The position numbers and the translations under genes were made by a program. This document shows positions 49,243 to 57,851 of a DNA stretch of 64,000 nucleotides, one piece after another (within the stretch, counting starts at the first letter, position 1; each line of letters opens with the position of its first letter). Source of the stretch: Vreelandella neptunia (GTDB lineage Bacteria > Pseudomonadota > Gammaproteobacteria > Pseudomonadales > Halomonadaceae); contig NZ_JAKVTW010000002.1 in assembly GCF_022489065.1 (NCBI RefSeq), forward strand, positions 248,001 through 312,000, in the 5' to 3' direction. The notes under the pieces are model-generated. The model did no database searches, had not been told where the DNA came from, and worked only from the letters and a program-made list of their open reading frames with translations.

Positions 49243-50634
49243 TTAAAACGTTTCTTGAAGTACTTTACCGCGATTCAACAGATTGAGCGGATCTAGCGCT
49301 TGCTTGAGGGTATGCATCAGCTCGATCTCGGCGCTTGAGCGACAGGTGCTCAGCCAGGGGCGCTTCTCCAGGCCGATGCCGTGTTCGGCGGAAACCGAGC
49401 CGCCAAGTGCCGCCAGCGGCTGATAGACCATGGCTTCTACTTCACGGCGCACCTCGACCTTGGCGCTCCCCACGCTAACGGAAATATGCAGATTGCCATC
49501 GCCCAGGTGGCCAAACACTACCAAGCGCGCCTCGGGCCAACGCTGGGTTAACTGCGCTTCCAAGGCATCGGTGTAGCGCTGCATATCGGCAATCGGCAGG
49601 CTGACATCGAAGGTAAGTACCGGCGCCATGCCCTTGACCAACCCCTCGATATCCTCACGAATCGCCCATAGCCCATCGCGCTGGGTAGTCGACTGCGCAA
49701 TCACCGCATCGACGATCAGCTCGTTCTCTAACGCGCTTTCTAACGCCTCGCTGAATTGGGTGGCGTTGCGCTCGGCGTCGCTGCCCAGGGAATCAATGAT
49801 CACATAAAACGGGTGCTCGGTGGCAATCGGCGGGGTGTGGCGGCCCAGGGTTTCAGTGAGCAGCCGGTAGTGGTTTTGCCACATCACCTCAAAAGCGCCG
49901 AGGCTCCCGCCCAGTAATTTGCCCATATGGCTGAGCAGACCAGTGAGCGCCTCAAATGAAGGGCAGGCCACCATCGCCGTTTGCTCGCTGGGAGTGGGTG
50001 GCTGTAGCCGCAGCACAGCCCGAGTCACAATGCCCAGAGTGCCTTCGCTGCCGATAAACAGCTGCTTTAAATCGAAACCGGCGTTATTTTTCAGCATGCG
50101 GTTCATGGAACTGACCACCCGGCCATCGGCCATCACTGCTTCCAGGCCGAGCACCTGCTGGCGCATCATGCCGTAGCGAATGACCCGGACACCCCCGGCG
50201 TTGGTGGCGATATTGCCGCCAATGGTGCAGCTGCCCCGGGCGCCCAGATCCAGCGGAAATTGCAGCCCGACCTCTTTAGCGGCTTCCTGAACCCGTTGCA
50301 GTGGTGCCCCGGCCTGAACATTAAGCGTACCGCCTACCTGGTCTATCTCTTCAATCGCGGTCATCCGCTCTAGCGATATCACCAGCTCATCTGGGCTCGC
50401 CTCAGCGCCGTGTACCAAGCCTGTTAGGCCACCGTGGGTCACCACCGGCTGCTGCACCTGATGGCAAGCGCGCATCACCGCGGCGACTTGTTCGGTATCC
50501 GCCGGGCGTACAATAGCGCCTGCCTGGCAGGGCGCGCCGGTCATCCAATCGACACTGCGGCTAATAACATCGTCGCCCGTTAATACGTGGGTCGGGCCGA
50601 CAATGGCGCGCAGAGCCTCCAGGGTTATGTGCAT
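49243..50634 (-). CDS. FAD-linked 2-hydroxyacid dehydrogenase (GlcD/D2HGDH family)
   Basis: An FAD enzyme of 463 residues that oxidises D-2-hydroxy acids to 2-keto acids. The N-terminal PCMH-type FAD domain (about residues 35-215) shows GGLTGLVHGA, DLGARGSCTIGGNIATNAGG and FIGSEGTLGIVT. The C-terminal domain has GHLGDGNLHISV and SAEHGIGLEKRPWL, the metal and substrate motifs of the family. The substrate could be D-lactate, D-2-hydroxyglutarate or another. Its neighbour is an aminotransferase, so keto acids are shared intermediates. Confidence 0.9.
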   Translation of the reverse strand: MHITLEALRAIVGPTHVLTGDDVISRSVDWMTGAPCQAGAIVRPADTEQVAAVMRACHQVQQPVVTHGGLTGLVHGAEASPDELVISLERMTAIEEIDQVGGTLNVQAGAPLQRVQEAAKEVGLQFPLDLGARGSCTIGGNIATNAGGVRVIRYGMMRQQVLGLEAVMADGRVVSSMNRMLKNNAGFDLKQLFIGSEGTLGIVTRAVLRLQPPTPSEQTAMVACPSFEALTGLLSHMGKLLGGSLGAFEVMWQNHYRLLTETLGRHTPPIATEHPFYVIIDSLGSDAERNATQFSEALESALENELIVDAVIAQSTTQRDGLWAIREDIEGLVKGMAPVLTFDVSLPIADMQRYTDALEAQLTQRWPEARLVVFGHLGDGNLHISVSVGSAKVEVRREVEAMVYQPLAALGGSVSAEHGIGLEKRPWLSTCRSSAEIELMHTLKQALDPLNLLNRGKVLQETF

Positions 50635-50698
50635 GTGTGTTCCTTAGCGTGTCTTGTCCATTCGGTAAACTAGCTTTTGAAAAACCTGCTTTGCAAAC

Positions 50699-52330
50699 TT
50701 ATGCGGTTGCCGCCACGGGCGCTTCGCGGCCGGGAATTGCCTTGAGCAGGTCTTGGGTATACGCCTCACGTGGGGCGAGGAAAATCTGCTCGGCGCTGCC
50801 TTGCTCGACGATGCGGCCGTGCTGCATCACCACGATGCGGTCGCAAATTTGCGCGGCGACGCGCAGGTCGTGGGTGATAAATAGCAGCGACAGGGAGAGC
50901 CGCTGTTTCAACTCTTCCAGCAGCTCTAAGACCTGGGCTTGAATCGACACATCCAAGGCTGATACGGCCTCATCCGCCACAATCAGCTCGGGGTTGAGCG
51001 CCAGCGCCCGGGCAATGCCAATACGCTGACGCTGGCCACCGGAAAATTCGTGGGGGAAGCGCTCCACGGCGCTGGCGCCCAAGCCCACCATGTCGAGCAG
51101 TTCGCCGGCCTGTTTAAGCGCCGCGGCTTTGGGTGTGCCGTTGGCAATAGGCCCCTGAGCAATCGCCATACCCACTTTGGTGCGTGGGTTGAGCGAGGCG
51201 TAAGGGTCTTGGAATATCATCTGCACCCGGTGGCGTTCCCGGCGTAGCGCATCGCCTTTGAGCTGCGAAAGATTCACGCCATCCAGCAGCAGCTCGCCGC
51301 TGTCCGGGTGCTCCAAACGCACCACACAGCGCCCGAGGGTGGACTTGCCGGAACCGGATTCGCCTACGATGCCCACCGTTTCACCCCGCGCCAAGGTGAG
51401 CGATACATCCTCAAGGGCGCGCACTTCGCGGGAAGGTTTAAGGAACCCGCCTCGGGAGCGAAAGACCTTATTGAGCTGCTTGATCTCCAGCAGCGGGGCG
51501 ACTTGGCTGGTTTCACGGTGGGGCGGCACCGCATTGCTGGGAATCGCGGCAATCAGCGCTTGGGTATAGGCGTCTTGAGGATTCTCAAGCACCGACTTGG
51601 CGTCACCCAGCTCGACGATCTTGCCGTGACGCATGACGCAAACTCGATTGGCAATTTCGGCCACCACGCCAAAGTCGTGGGTGATAAACATCACCGACAT
51701 GCCGCGCCGCTGCTGAAGGTCGCGAATCAGCTCCAGAATCTGAGCTTGCGTGGTGACATCCAGCGCAGTGGTGGGCTCGTCGGCAATCAGTAGAATGGGC
51801 TCCAGTGCGAGTGCCATGGCAATCATCACCCGCTGGCGCTGGCCGCCGGAAAGCTCAAACGGGTAGGCGCGAATGGCTTTCTCCGGCTGGGGAATACCCA
51901 CTTCGATCAACAGCTCCAGCGCGCGGGCTTGGCGTTCTTTGGGGGTGAACTGGCCGTGGGCCTCGAACACTTCAGCAATTTGCGCGCCTACCCGCATCAG
52001 TGGGTTAAGGGCGGTCATTGGCTCCTGGAAGATCATGCCGATTTTTAGCCCACGCAGGGCGCGGTGCTGCTTTTCCGTTAAGGTGAGAAGATCCTGCCCC
52101 TCGAACAGTATCTCGCCATGGGTGGCGTTCACGCCCTTGGGCAGCAGCCCCATCACAGCGTTGGCGGCCATCGATTTACCGGAGCCGGACTCGCCCACCA
52201 CGCACATGATCTCCCCGCGCATTACATCGTAGCTAACATCCTCCACCGCCAGGGCGCGATCCGCTCCTTTGGGGAGCGAAATGTTGAGGTCGCGAATGCT
52301 AAGCACGGTTTCTGTTGATGCTTCATTCAT
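50699..52330 (-). CDS. peptide-type ABC transporter ATPase, DppD-DppF fusion
   Basis: Two ABC ATPase domains in one protein of 543 residues. I start at 52330 because GGAG lies 8 bp before that ATG. Domain 1 (about residues 8-260) has [14 protein letters not shown] and [14 protein letters not shown]; domain 2 (about 283-535) has [13 protein letters not shown] and [14 protein letters not shown]. Both have Walker B with DEPTTALD or DEAVSALD. Fusion of the two subunits is also seen in the GsiA and YejF families. It energises the permeases encoded just upstream. Confidence 0.95.
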   Translation of the reverse strand: MNEASTETVLSIRDLNISLPKGADRALAVEDVSYDVMRGEIMCVVGESGSGKSMAANAVMGLLPKGVNATHGEILFEGQDLLTLTEKQHRALRGLKIGMIFQEPMTALNPLMRVGAQIAEVFEAHGQFTPKERQARALELLIEVGIPQPEKAIRAYPFELSGGQRQRVMIAMALALEPILLIADEPTTALDVTTQAQILELIRDLQQRRGMSVMFITHDFGVVAEIANRVCVMRHGKIVELGDAKSVLENPQDAYTQALIAAIPSNAVPPHRETSQVAPLLEIKQLNKVFRSRGGFLKPSREVRALEDVSLTLARGETVGIVGESGSGKSTLGRCVVRLEHPDSGELLLDGVNLSQLKGDALRRERHRVQMIFQDPYASLNPRTKVGMAIAQGPIANGTPKAAALKQAGELLDMVGLGASAVERFPHEFSGGQRQRIGIARALALNPELIVADEAVSALDVSIQAQVLELLEELKQRLSLSLLFITHDLRVAAQICDRIVVMQHGRIVEQGSAEQIFLAPREAYTQDLLKAIPGREAPVAATA

Positions 52331-52357
52331 AACAGGTACTCCAGCCATAACAAACGC

Positions 52358-53191
52358 CTAGCGCTCGCGGGACAGTTTGGGATTCAAGGCGTCATCTAAC
52401 CCTTCGCCGACGAGATTTAAAGCCAGTACAGTGAGCAGAATCGCCACTCCCGGGAAGAAACTCAGCCACCACGCCTGACGAATCACCGTTCGCGCCGCGC
52501 CGATCATATAGCCCCAGGACATCACGTTAGGGTCGCCCAAGCCGAGAAACGACAGCGCCGACTCCAGCAAAATCGCGGTGGCCACCATTAACGATGCCAG
52601 CACGATAATCGGCGACAGCGTATTGGGCAGAATCTGACGCAGAATAATCGTGGTGTTGGACTGGCCCACCAAACGCGCCGCTTCCACGTATTCTCGGTTG
52701 CGCAGCGACATAAACTCGGCGCGCACTAAACGGGCCACCGGCGGCCAGCTGACAATCGCAATCGCCAGCACAATTGAGGTGATGCTCGGCTGCATAATCG
52801 CCACCAGCACTATCGCCAGCGCGAAGTTGGGGATGGTCTGGAAAAACTCGGTAAAGCGCATCAGTACATCGTCAATGATGCCGCCGTAGTAGCCTGCAAT
52901 AGCACCCAAGGGAACGCCAATCAGCAGCGCCACGCTGGTGGATACCAGCCCAATCAACAGCGACACCCATGCGCCGTGCATTAAGCCTGAGGCCACGTTG
53001 CGGCCCATGGTGTCGGTGCCCAGGGGAAAGCCATCTTGCGAAAGCGGCGGCAAAAAGGGCCGCTGAACCATGCGCCAGGGGGATTCAGGAAACAGCAGCG
53101 GCGCCAGTATCGCCATGGCGATAATCAGCAGCAGGATGATCAGCCCCACCAGGGCGCCACGGTTTTGCGCGAAGCGTGCGAAAAAGCTCAT
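52358..53191 (-). CDS. ABC transporter permease (DppC/OppC family)
   Basis: Inner membrane subunit of 277 residues with about six helices, an N-terminal OppC-type segment and the EAA loop (YVEAARLVGQSNTTIILRQILPN, read in parts) that docks with the ATPase. Typical FPLGTDTMGRNVASGLMHGA is present. Its start overlaps the stop of the partner permease by 4 bp. Confidence 0.95.
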   Translation of the reverse strand: MSFFARFAQNRGALVGLIILLLIIAMAILAPLLFPESPWRMVQRPFLPPLSQDGFPLGTDTMGRNVASGLMHGAWVSLLIGLVSTSVALLIGVPLGAIAGYYGGIIDDVLMRFTEFFQTIPNFALAIVLVAIMQPSITSIVLAIAIVSWPPVARLVRAEFMSLRNREYVEAARLVGQSNTTIILRQILPNTLSPIIVLASLMVATAILLESALSFLGLGDPNVMSWGYMIGAARTVIRQAWWLSFFPGVAILLTVLALNLVGEGLDDALNPKLSRER

Positions 53192-54168
53192 GCGGCCCCC
53201 TTCTTGATACGTGGATCAGCCAAGCTGTAGACCAGATCAGTGATGATATTGAAGACGATGACCAAGGCCGCCGAGAAGAAGAAAATACCCAGCAGCAGGT
53301 TGTAGTCGCGCTGTTGCAACGCTTCGAACATCAGCCGCCCGATGCCGGGCCAGGCAAACACGGTTTCGGTCAGGATCGCCCCGCCGACCATCTGCCCCGC
53401 CTGCAGGCCTGCTAACGTGATGATTGGCAGCAGGGCGTTACGCAACACATGACGGCGCTGGATAATGCTGGGCTTCAAGCCCTTGGCGCGGGCGGTTTTG
53501 ACGTAATCCTGCTGAGCGGCATCCAACATCGACGTGCGCGTCATGCGGGTGTAAATCGCCATAAAGAACAGCGCTAATGTCGTCGCCGGGAGCACTAGGT
53601 GCTTGGCGACATCGAGCACCAGCGCAAACCCCGTATGGCCTGCCCCCACGGTGTAAAGCCCGTAGGCGGGCAGCCAGCCGAGGTAGACGGAGAATACCAC
53701 CACCGACATCAGTGCGACCCAGAACAGCGGCGTGGCGTAGAACACCAGCGCCAGCGCCATGATGATCGAGCCGGAAGGCTTCTTAACCCGTGACGCGGCC
53801 ATGGAACCCGCCACGATGCCCAATACCAGCGAAAGCACAAAAGCGGTGCCGGTGAGCAGTAGGGTGGCGGGTAAACGATCCATAATCAGATCAAATACTG
53901 GGACGCCCAATCGGTAGGAGTACCCGAAATCGAGCATGGCGATACCCGACACGTAGCGCCACAGCTGCACATACATCGGCTGATCGAGCCCAAAGCGCTC
54001 GCGCAGTTGGTTAAGAAACTCCTGGTCGGCGGCACCCGCTTCGCCAGCCAGAATCGCGGCCGGGTCACCGGGGGCCAGCTGAATCAGCAAGAAGTTAAAA
54101 ATAACGATTAAAAACAGCACAATCACGGCTTTAAACAGCCGCATCAGAATGAGGCGCGCGTAAACCAT
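53188..54168 (-). CDS. ABC transporter permease (DppB/OppB family)
   Basis: Inner membrane subunit of about 326 residues. I start at 54168 because AGGA lies 8 bp before this ATG; nine residues upstream would be outside it. It shows the OppB signature FNFLLIQLAPGDPA, GLDQPMYVQLWRYVSG and the EAA loop (DYVKTARAKGLKPSIIQRRHVLRNALLP in parts). It follows the substrate-binding protein gene, after a terminator-like hairpin at 54205-54234. Confidence 0.95.
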   Translation of the reverse strand: MVYARLILMRLFKAVIVLFLIVIFNFLLIQLAPGDPAAILAGEAGAADQEFLNQLRERFGLDQPMYVQLWRYVSGIAMLDFGYSYRLGVPVFDLIMDRLPATLLLTGTAFVLSLVLGIVAGSMAASRVKKPSGSIIMALALVFYATPLFWVALMSVVVFSVYLGWLPAYGLYTVGAGHTGFALVLDVAKHLVLPATTLALFFMAIYTRMTRTSMLDAAQQDYVKTARAKGLKPSIIQRRHVLRNALLPIITLAGLQAGQMVGGAILTETVFAWPGIGRLMFEALQQRDYNLLLGIFFFSAALVIVFNIITDLVYSLADPRIKKGAA

Positions 54169-54204
54169 AAGTCGTTTCCTGGCTAATACCTTCAAGACAT
54201 AGCT

Positions 54205-54234
54205 AAAAAACCCAGGTAGCTCTCGCTACCTGGG
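54205..54234 (-). terminator. hairpin with T-run between the binding-protein and permease genes
   Basis: On the minus strand CCCAGGTAGC, loop GAGA (a stable tetraloop), GCTACCTGGG, then T6. It is a full intrinsic terminator 10 bp after the binding-protein stop, so the permease genes are probably transcribed by read-through at a lower level. Confidence 0.9.
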
Positions 54235-54244
54235 TGGCTTGGAT

Positions 54245-55801
54245 TTAGCGATCTAGCCAAGCATCTTTAAAGCCGTCGTTAACACCTACGCCGGAAGTAA
54301 CCAGGTTCTGCACATCACAGCGGTACAGCGTCGGGAAGCCCAGCTCCATCAGCCAGCCAACGGGCACGTCTTCGTGCAGGATTTCCTGAACTTCACTGTA
54401 AAGTGCTTCGCGCTCTTCGTCGGGAAAAGCCGTGGCGGCCTCATTGAACAGCTCGTCGACACGCTCGTTTTCGTAGCCTTCCACGTTATTCCAGGGCGAG
54501 CCCTTGGCAATATTGTCGGAAAGGTAGGTGCGTGAAATGCCCAGTGCTGGGTCGCCATACTGGTAAAGATAGGTAAAGGCCAGGTCGTAATCCCAGTCGC
54601 CCAGGCGCTGGTTCCAGCCGCCCACATCGGTGGCTTGGGTTTCAACGTTAATGCCTACTTCGCGCAGGTTCTGCTGCACGGCTTCGGCCCAACGGGTCCA
54701 GGTTTCGCCGTAGGGCAGCGGCAGGATCGTGATCTCTTCACCGTCGTAGCCCATTTCATCCAGCAGCTCACGGGCGCGGTCTGGATTGTAGTCGTAGGGT
54801 TCCAGGTCATCATTCTGGAAGCGTGCATTGGAGCCAAAGGCGGAGAGCGGCACATTGCCCAGGCCGTTCCACAGAACATCTTTGGCGAACTCGCGATCCA
54901 TGGCGTACATCACCGCCTGGCGGAAGCGCTTATCAGCGGTGGGGCCTTCGCGGTTGTTCATCCACAGCATGGCAAAGGGGCTGAAGTACTCATGGCCCTC
55001 TTCGGTCATACAGACGTTATCCATCTCGGCCAGGCGGGGAATATCGAAGTTCTCGACGGTACCGCTGGGCAGCACATCGATGGTCTCGTTCTCGAAGGCT
55101 ACCGCACGGGAGGCGCCATCGGGAATGATGTGCCAGTTCACGCCATCCAGGTAGGGCAAGCCCTCTTCGTAATACTCTTCGTTCTTGACCAGTTCGATCA
55201 CCGTGCCGCGCTCCCAATTGGAGAACTTGAACGGGCCAGTGCCGATGGGGTGGTCGTTGTGCTCGTTATTGCGGAAGTCGGTACCTGCGTAGAGGTGCTC
55301 AGGCACCATAGTAAAGGTACCCGCCTCGAAGGAGATCAGGAACGGGCCGAAAGGCTGCTTCAGGGTAAATACCACGGTGTGGTCGTCGGTGGCTTCGATG
55401 CTCTCTACATGCTGCAGCACGGCGCGGGCACTGGGGTTCAACTCACGGTGGAAGACATCGGCGGAGAATACGACGTCATCGGCGGTAAAGGCTTCGCCGT
55501 CGTGCCAGGTAACGCCTTCACGCAAATGGAAGGTGTAGGTGCGGCCATCGTCGCTGACCTCCCACGACTCCGCCAGCTGTGGCATGGGTTCAAGGTCGGT
55601 GGAGTAACGCAACAGGCCTTCGTAGATATTGCCCGAGACGGTACGTGTGGGCGCGTTCTGAACCATGCCCAGCACCAGGCCAGGCGGCTCCGGCTGGATA
55701 ATGGTGTTAACCACACCGCCCTCTTTAGGGTCATCGGCCAGTGCGGCGGAGGTAAAAGCGAGTGCTGCAGCGGAAATAGCCAAAGCTAAAGGTTTTTTCA
55801 T
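54245..55801 (-). CDS. peptide-type ABC transporter substrate-binding protein (SBP_bac_5)
   Basis: A periplasmic receptor of 518 residues. The signal peptide (about residues 1-22, ending ALA) precedes the family pattern: LAESWEVSDDGRTYTFHLREGVTWHDGEAFTADDV (seen in parts), GTGPFKF and RQAVMYAMDREF. Family members bind di- or oligopeptides, nickel, opines or other amines. It is the first gene of a six-gene minus-strand operon (binding protein, two permeases, ATPase, FAD dehydrogenase, aminotransferase). The divergent GntR gene starts 215 bp away and probably controls it. Confidence 0.94.
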   Translation of the reverse strand: MKKPLALAISAAALAFTSAALADDPKEGGVVNTIIQPEPPGLVLGMVQNAPTRTVSGNIYEGLLRYSTDLEPMPQLAESWEVSDDGRTYTFHLREGVTWHDGEAFTADDVVFSADVFHRELNPSARAVLQHVESIEATDDHTVVFTLKQPFGPFLISFEAGTFTMVPEHLYAGTDFRNNEHNDHPIGTGPFKFSNWERGTVIELVKNEEYYEEGLPYLDGVNWHIIPDGASRAVAFENETIDVLPSGTVENFDIPRLAEMDNVCMTEEGHEYFSPFAMLWMNNREGPTADKRFRQAVMYAMDREFAKDVLWNGLGNVPLSAFGSNARFQNDDLEPYDYNPDRARELLDEMGYDGEEITILPLPYGETWTRWAEAVQQNLREVGINVETQATDVGGWNQRLGDWDYDLAFTYLYQYGDPALGISRTYLSDNIAKGSPWNNVEGYENERVDELFNEAATAFPDEEREALYSEVQEILHEDVPVGWLMELGFPTLYRCDVQNLVTSGVGVNDGFKDAWLDR

Positions 55802-56016
55802 GTTTCCTGCTCCTCGGTTATTAGCACGTAATGAGGTTACGTAGTCGTTTGGCGAGCGAGGCGTGACGTGTCAGGCCCGATTGTGATGTTTATTGGGGAC
55901 CTGTTTTGACCATAGCAGCAGTTGGTAAAACTGTCGACAGTCGGCAATCGTTCGTCGACAAGCAGCTTTTTTTCGTCATACTTAAGGAAACGCGTCATAC
56001 CCCACGAGTGAACTTT

Positions 56017-56715
56017 ATGGCCTTACCAACGGCGGCTCCCAGGCCCTTCATCCATCAGCAGAACCTGGTCGAGCAGGTGGCTGACTATTTGACCCAAGCG
56101 ATTATTCAGCAACACTTTTTACCCGGCGAACGGCTCTCGGAAGTACAGCTTTCCCGTGACTTGGGTGTCAGCCGTGCGCCGGTTCGCGAGGCCGCTCGTT
56201 TGTTAGAAAGCCGTGGCTTATTGATCTCGAAACCTCGGCGGGGCTTCTTTGTACGCGCGTTGAATGCCGTTGAACTCGAAGATGTGTTTGATTTGCGGCT
56301 ATGCCTTGAGCGTCATGCGATTCAGCGCTTAACGGAGCGCTATACGCCGGAAGCTCAGCGCGCGCTCAAGCAGCAGGTTGAGGTGCTCTGTGAGGCCGCA
56401 GCCGGTAACGATGGCACCCGCCGGATTGAAGAGGATCTGCAGTTTCACCGCCTCATGCTGCACTACGCCGGCAACGAGCGACTGTTGCGCGCCTTTGACG
56501 ACCTGGCACATGAACTGCGCCTCTGCATCACCCTGATTACCAAAACTCATGAAGCCCCCGACACCATCGCCACCAGCCACTTTAAGCTGCTCGACGCGCT
56601 GGATAGCGGCAGCCCAGCCGCCTGCCGTGAGGCGATTGACTACCACATAGGCGTTGCTCGCAAATTCGTGGTGAAGGGTGTGGGCGAAACCGGAGATAGT
56701 TCTGATGAAGGATAG
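56017..56715 (+). CDS. GntR-family (FadR/FCD) transcription regulator
   Basis: A regulator of 232 residues from the Met at 56017; the frame stays open to 55906, but that part is not conserved. The winged helix-turn-helix (about residues 12-75) includes YLTQAIIQQHFLPGERLSEVQL and GVSRAPVREAARLLESRGLL. The C-terminal FCD ligand domain (about 85-215) has the metal-ligand pattern DLQFHRLML and HFKLLDAL. It lies between the ABC operon and the third HDAC gene, on the strand of the latter. It probably represses both in the absence of ligand. Confidence 0.9.
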   Translation: MALPTAAPRPFIHQQNLVEQVADYLTQAIIQQHFLPGERLSEVQLSRDLGVSRAPVREAARLLESRGLLISKPRRGFFVRALNAVELEDVFDLRLCLERHAIQRLTERYTPEAQRALKQQVEVLCEAAAGNDGTRRIEEDLQFHRLMLHYAGNERLLRAFDDLAHELRLCITLITKTHEAPDTIATSHFKLLDALDSGSPAACREAIDYHIGVARKFVVKGVGETGDSSDEG

Positions 56716-56735
56716 TTCTGATGAATATAGTGCCG

Positions 56736-57758
56736 ATGAAGACCTTCTTCCACGCTGATCAATGTCTGCATCGGCCGCAAACCTACTTCTCCCGTGGGAA
56801 AATGCGTACGCCCCAGGAAGTGCCTGAGCGCGCCACACAACTGCTGGTAGCGGCCAAGCGGCTGAACTTCGATGTTCAAACACCTGGCGATTATGGCGTG
56901 GCCCCATTGAGAGCGGTGCATTCACTGCCCTATCTGCGCTTTCTCGAAAGCGCCCATCGTCGCTGGCATGCCCTTGGGGAAGATTGGGGAGAAGAGGTTA
57001 TCTCCAATATTTTTGTGCGTTCGCCCAATGCCCTGCGCGGCATATTGGCGGAAGCCGCCCGCTACCTGGCAGATGGCAGCGCGCCGGTGGGGCAGCATAC
57101 TTGGCAGTCTGCCTACTGGTCAGCGCAAAGCGCAGTCGCCGGTGCGGAGGCCTTGTTAGCCGGTGATCGGTTTGCCTATGCGTTATCGCGCCCGCCGGGC
57201 CATCACGCGGGTATCGATTCCGCAGGAGGCTTCTGCTTTCTCAACAATGCCGCCATTGCCGCGCAGCACCTTACCTCGCGCTACCCGCGCATCGTCGTGC
57301 TCGACCCCGACATGCATCACGGGCAGGGGATTCAGGAGATTTTCTATCATCGCGACGATGTGCTGTATATCTCGATCCATGGCGATACCACCAACTTTTA
57401 TCCAGCGGTAACCGGCTTTGAAGACGAGCGCGGGCTGGGCGCCGGGCTGGGCTATAACCTCAACCTGCCAATGCCCCATGGATCAGAAGAGGCGGTGTTT
57501 TTTGACCGCCTGGAACAAGCTTGCCAGGCCATCCGCCTGTTCGAGCCTGACGCCATCGTGCTGGCGCTGGGGTTCGATATCTACGAACTCGACCCCCAAG
57601 CCAAGGTCGCCGTTTCTACAGCGGGGTTTGGTGAACTGGGCCGCAAGGTGGCGAGCCTGAATGTACCCACGCTGGTGGTGCAGGAGGGCGGCTACTACCT
57701 CGAAGGGCTGGAAGCCAACGCGGTGAGTTTCTTTGAGGGGCTGCTGGGTAAGGCGTAA
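56736..57758 (+). CDS. HDAC-fold amidohydrolase, acetylpolyamine-amidohydrolase-like (copy 3)
   Basis: Third zinc deacetylase of the window, 340 residues from the Met at 56736, where the sequence begins like copy 1 (MKTFFHADQCLHRPQTYF). It has RPPGHHAGIDSAGGFCFLNN, zinc ligands in DPDMHHGQG and LGFDIYELDP, and the Tyr in QEGGYYLEG. It overlaps nothing and follows the GntR gene after 20 bp, so both are likely in one transcript. Its pairing with the ABC operon mirrors that of copies 1 and 2 with the TRAP operon. Confidence 0.9.
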   Translation: MKTFFHADQCLHRPQTYFSRGKMRTPQEVPERATQLLVAAKRLNFDVQTPGDYGVAPLRAVHSLPYLRFLESAHRRWHALGEDWGEEVISNIFVRSPNALRGILAEAARYLADGSAPVGQHTWQSAYWSAQSAVAGAEALLAGDRFAYALSRPPGHHAGIDSAGGFCFLNNAAIAAQHLTSRYPRIVVLDPDMHHGQGIQEIFYHRDDVLYISIHGDTTNFYPAVTGFEDERGLGAGLGYNLNLPMPHGSEEAVFFDRLEQACQAIRLFEPDAIVLALGFDIYELDPQAKVAVSTAGFGELGRKVASLNVPTLVVQEGGYYLEGLEANAVSFFEGLLGKA

Positions 57759-57780
57759 TCAGTAAGACAAGCCATCAAGG

Positions 57781-57851
57781 TGTCTGGCAAACTAGCCGCT
57801 TTCAGCGATCAGCAAAACGATCCGATTAGTAAACGAAAGGACACGGCATGG
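57781..57851 (+). repeat. leader repeat, copy 1 (before the AlbA_2 gene)
   Basis: The first 44 bp (57781-57824) match 59716-59759 at 41 positions, and 57834-57851 matches 59805-59822 perfectly (CGAAAGGACACGGCATGG). The second block contains the ribosome-binding site and the start codon of the gene. Confidence 0.92.

Noticed and set aside
54635..55789. A 384-codon open frame on the plus strand opposite the ABC substrate-binding protein
   Set aside because: The minus-strand protein has a signal peptide and full family pattern; the plus frame is its antisense shadow with no family features.
55906..56016. Upstream extension of the GntR regulator by 37 residues
   Set aside because: It begins at a TTG and is not conserved; the helix-turn-helix starts normally from 56017.
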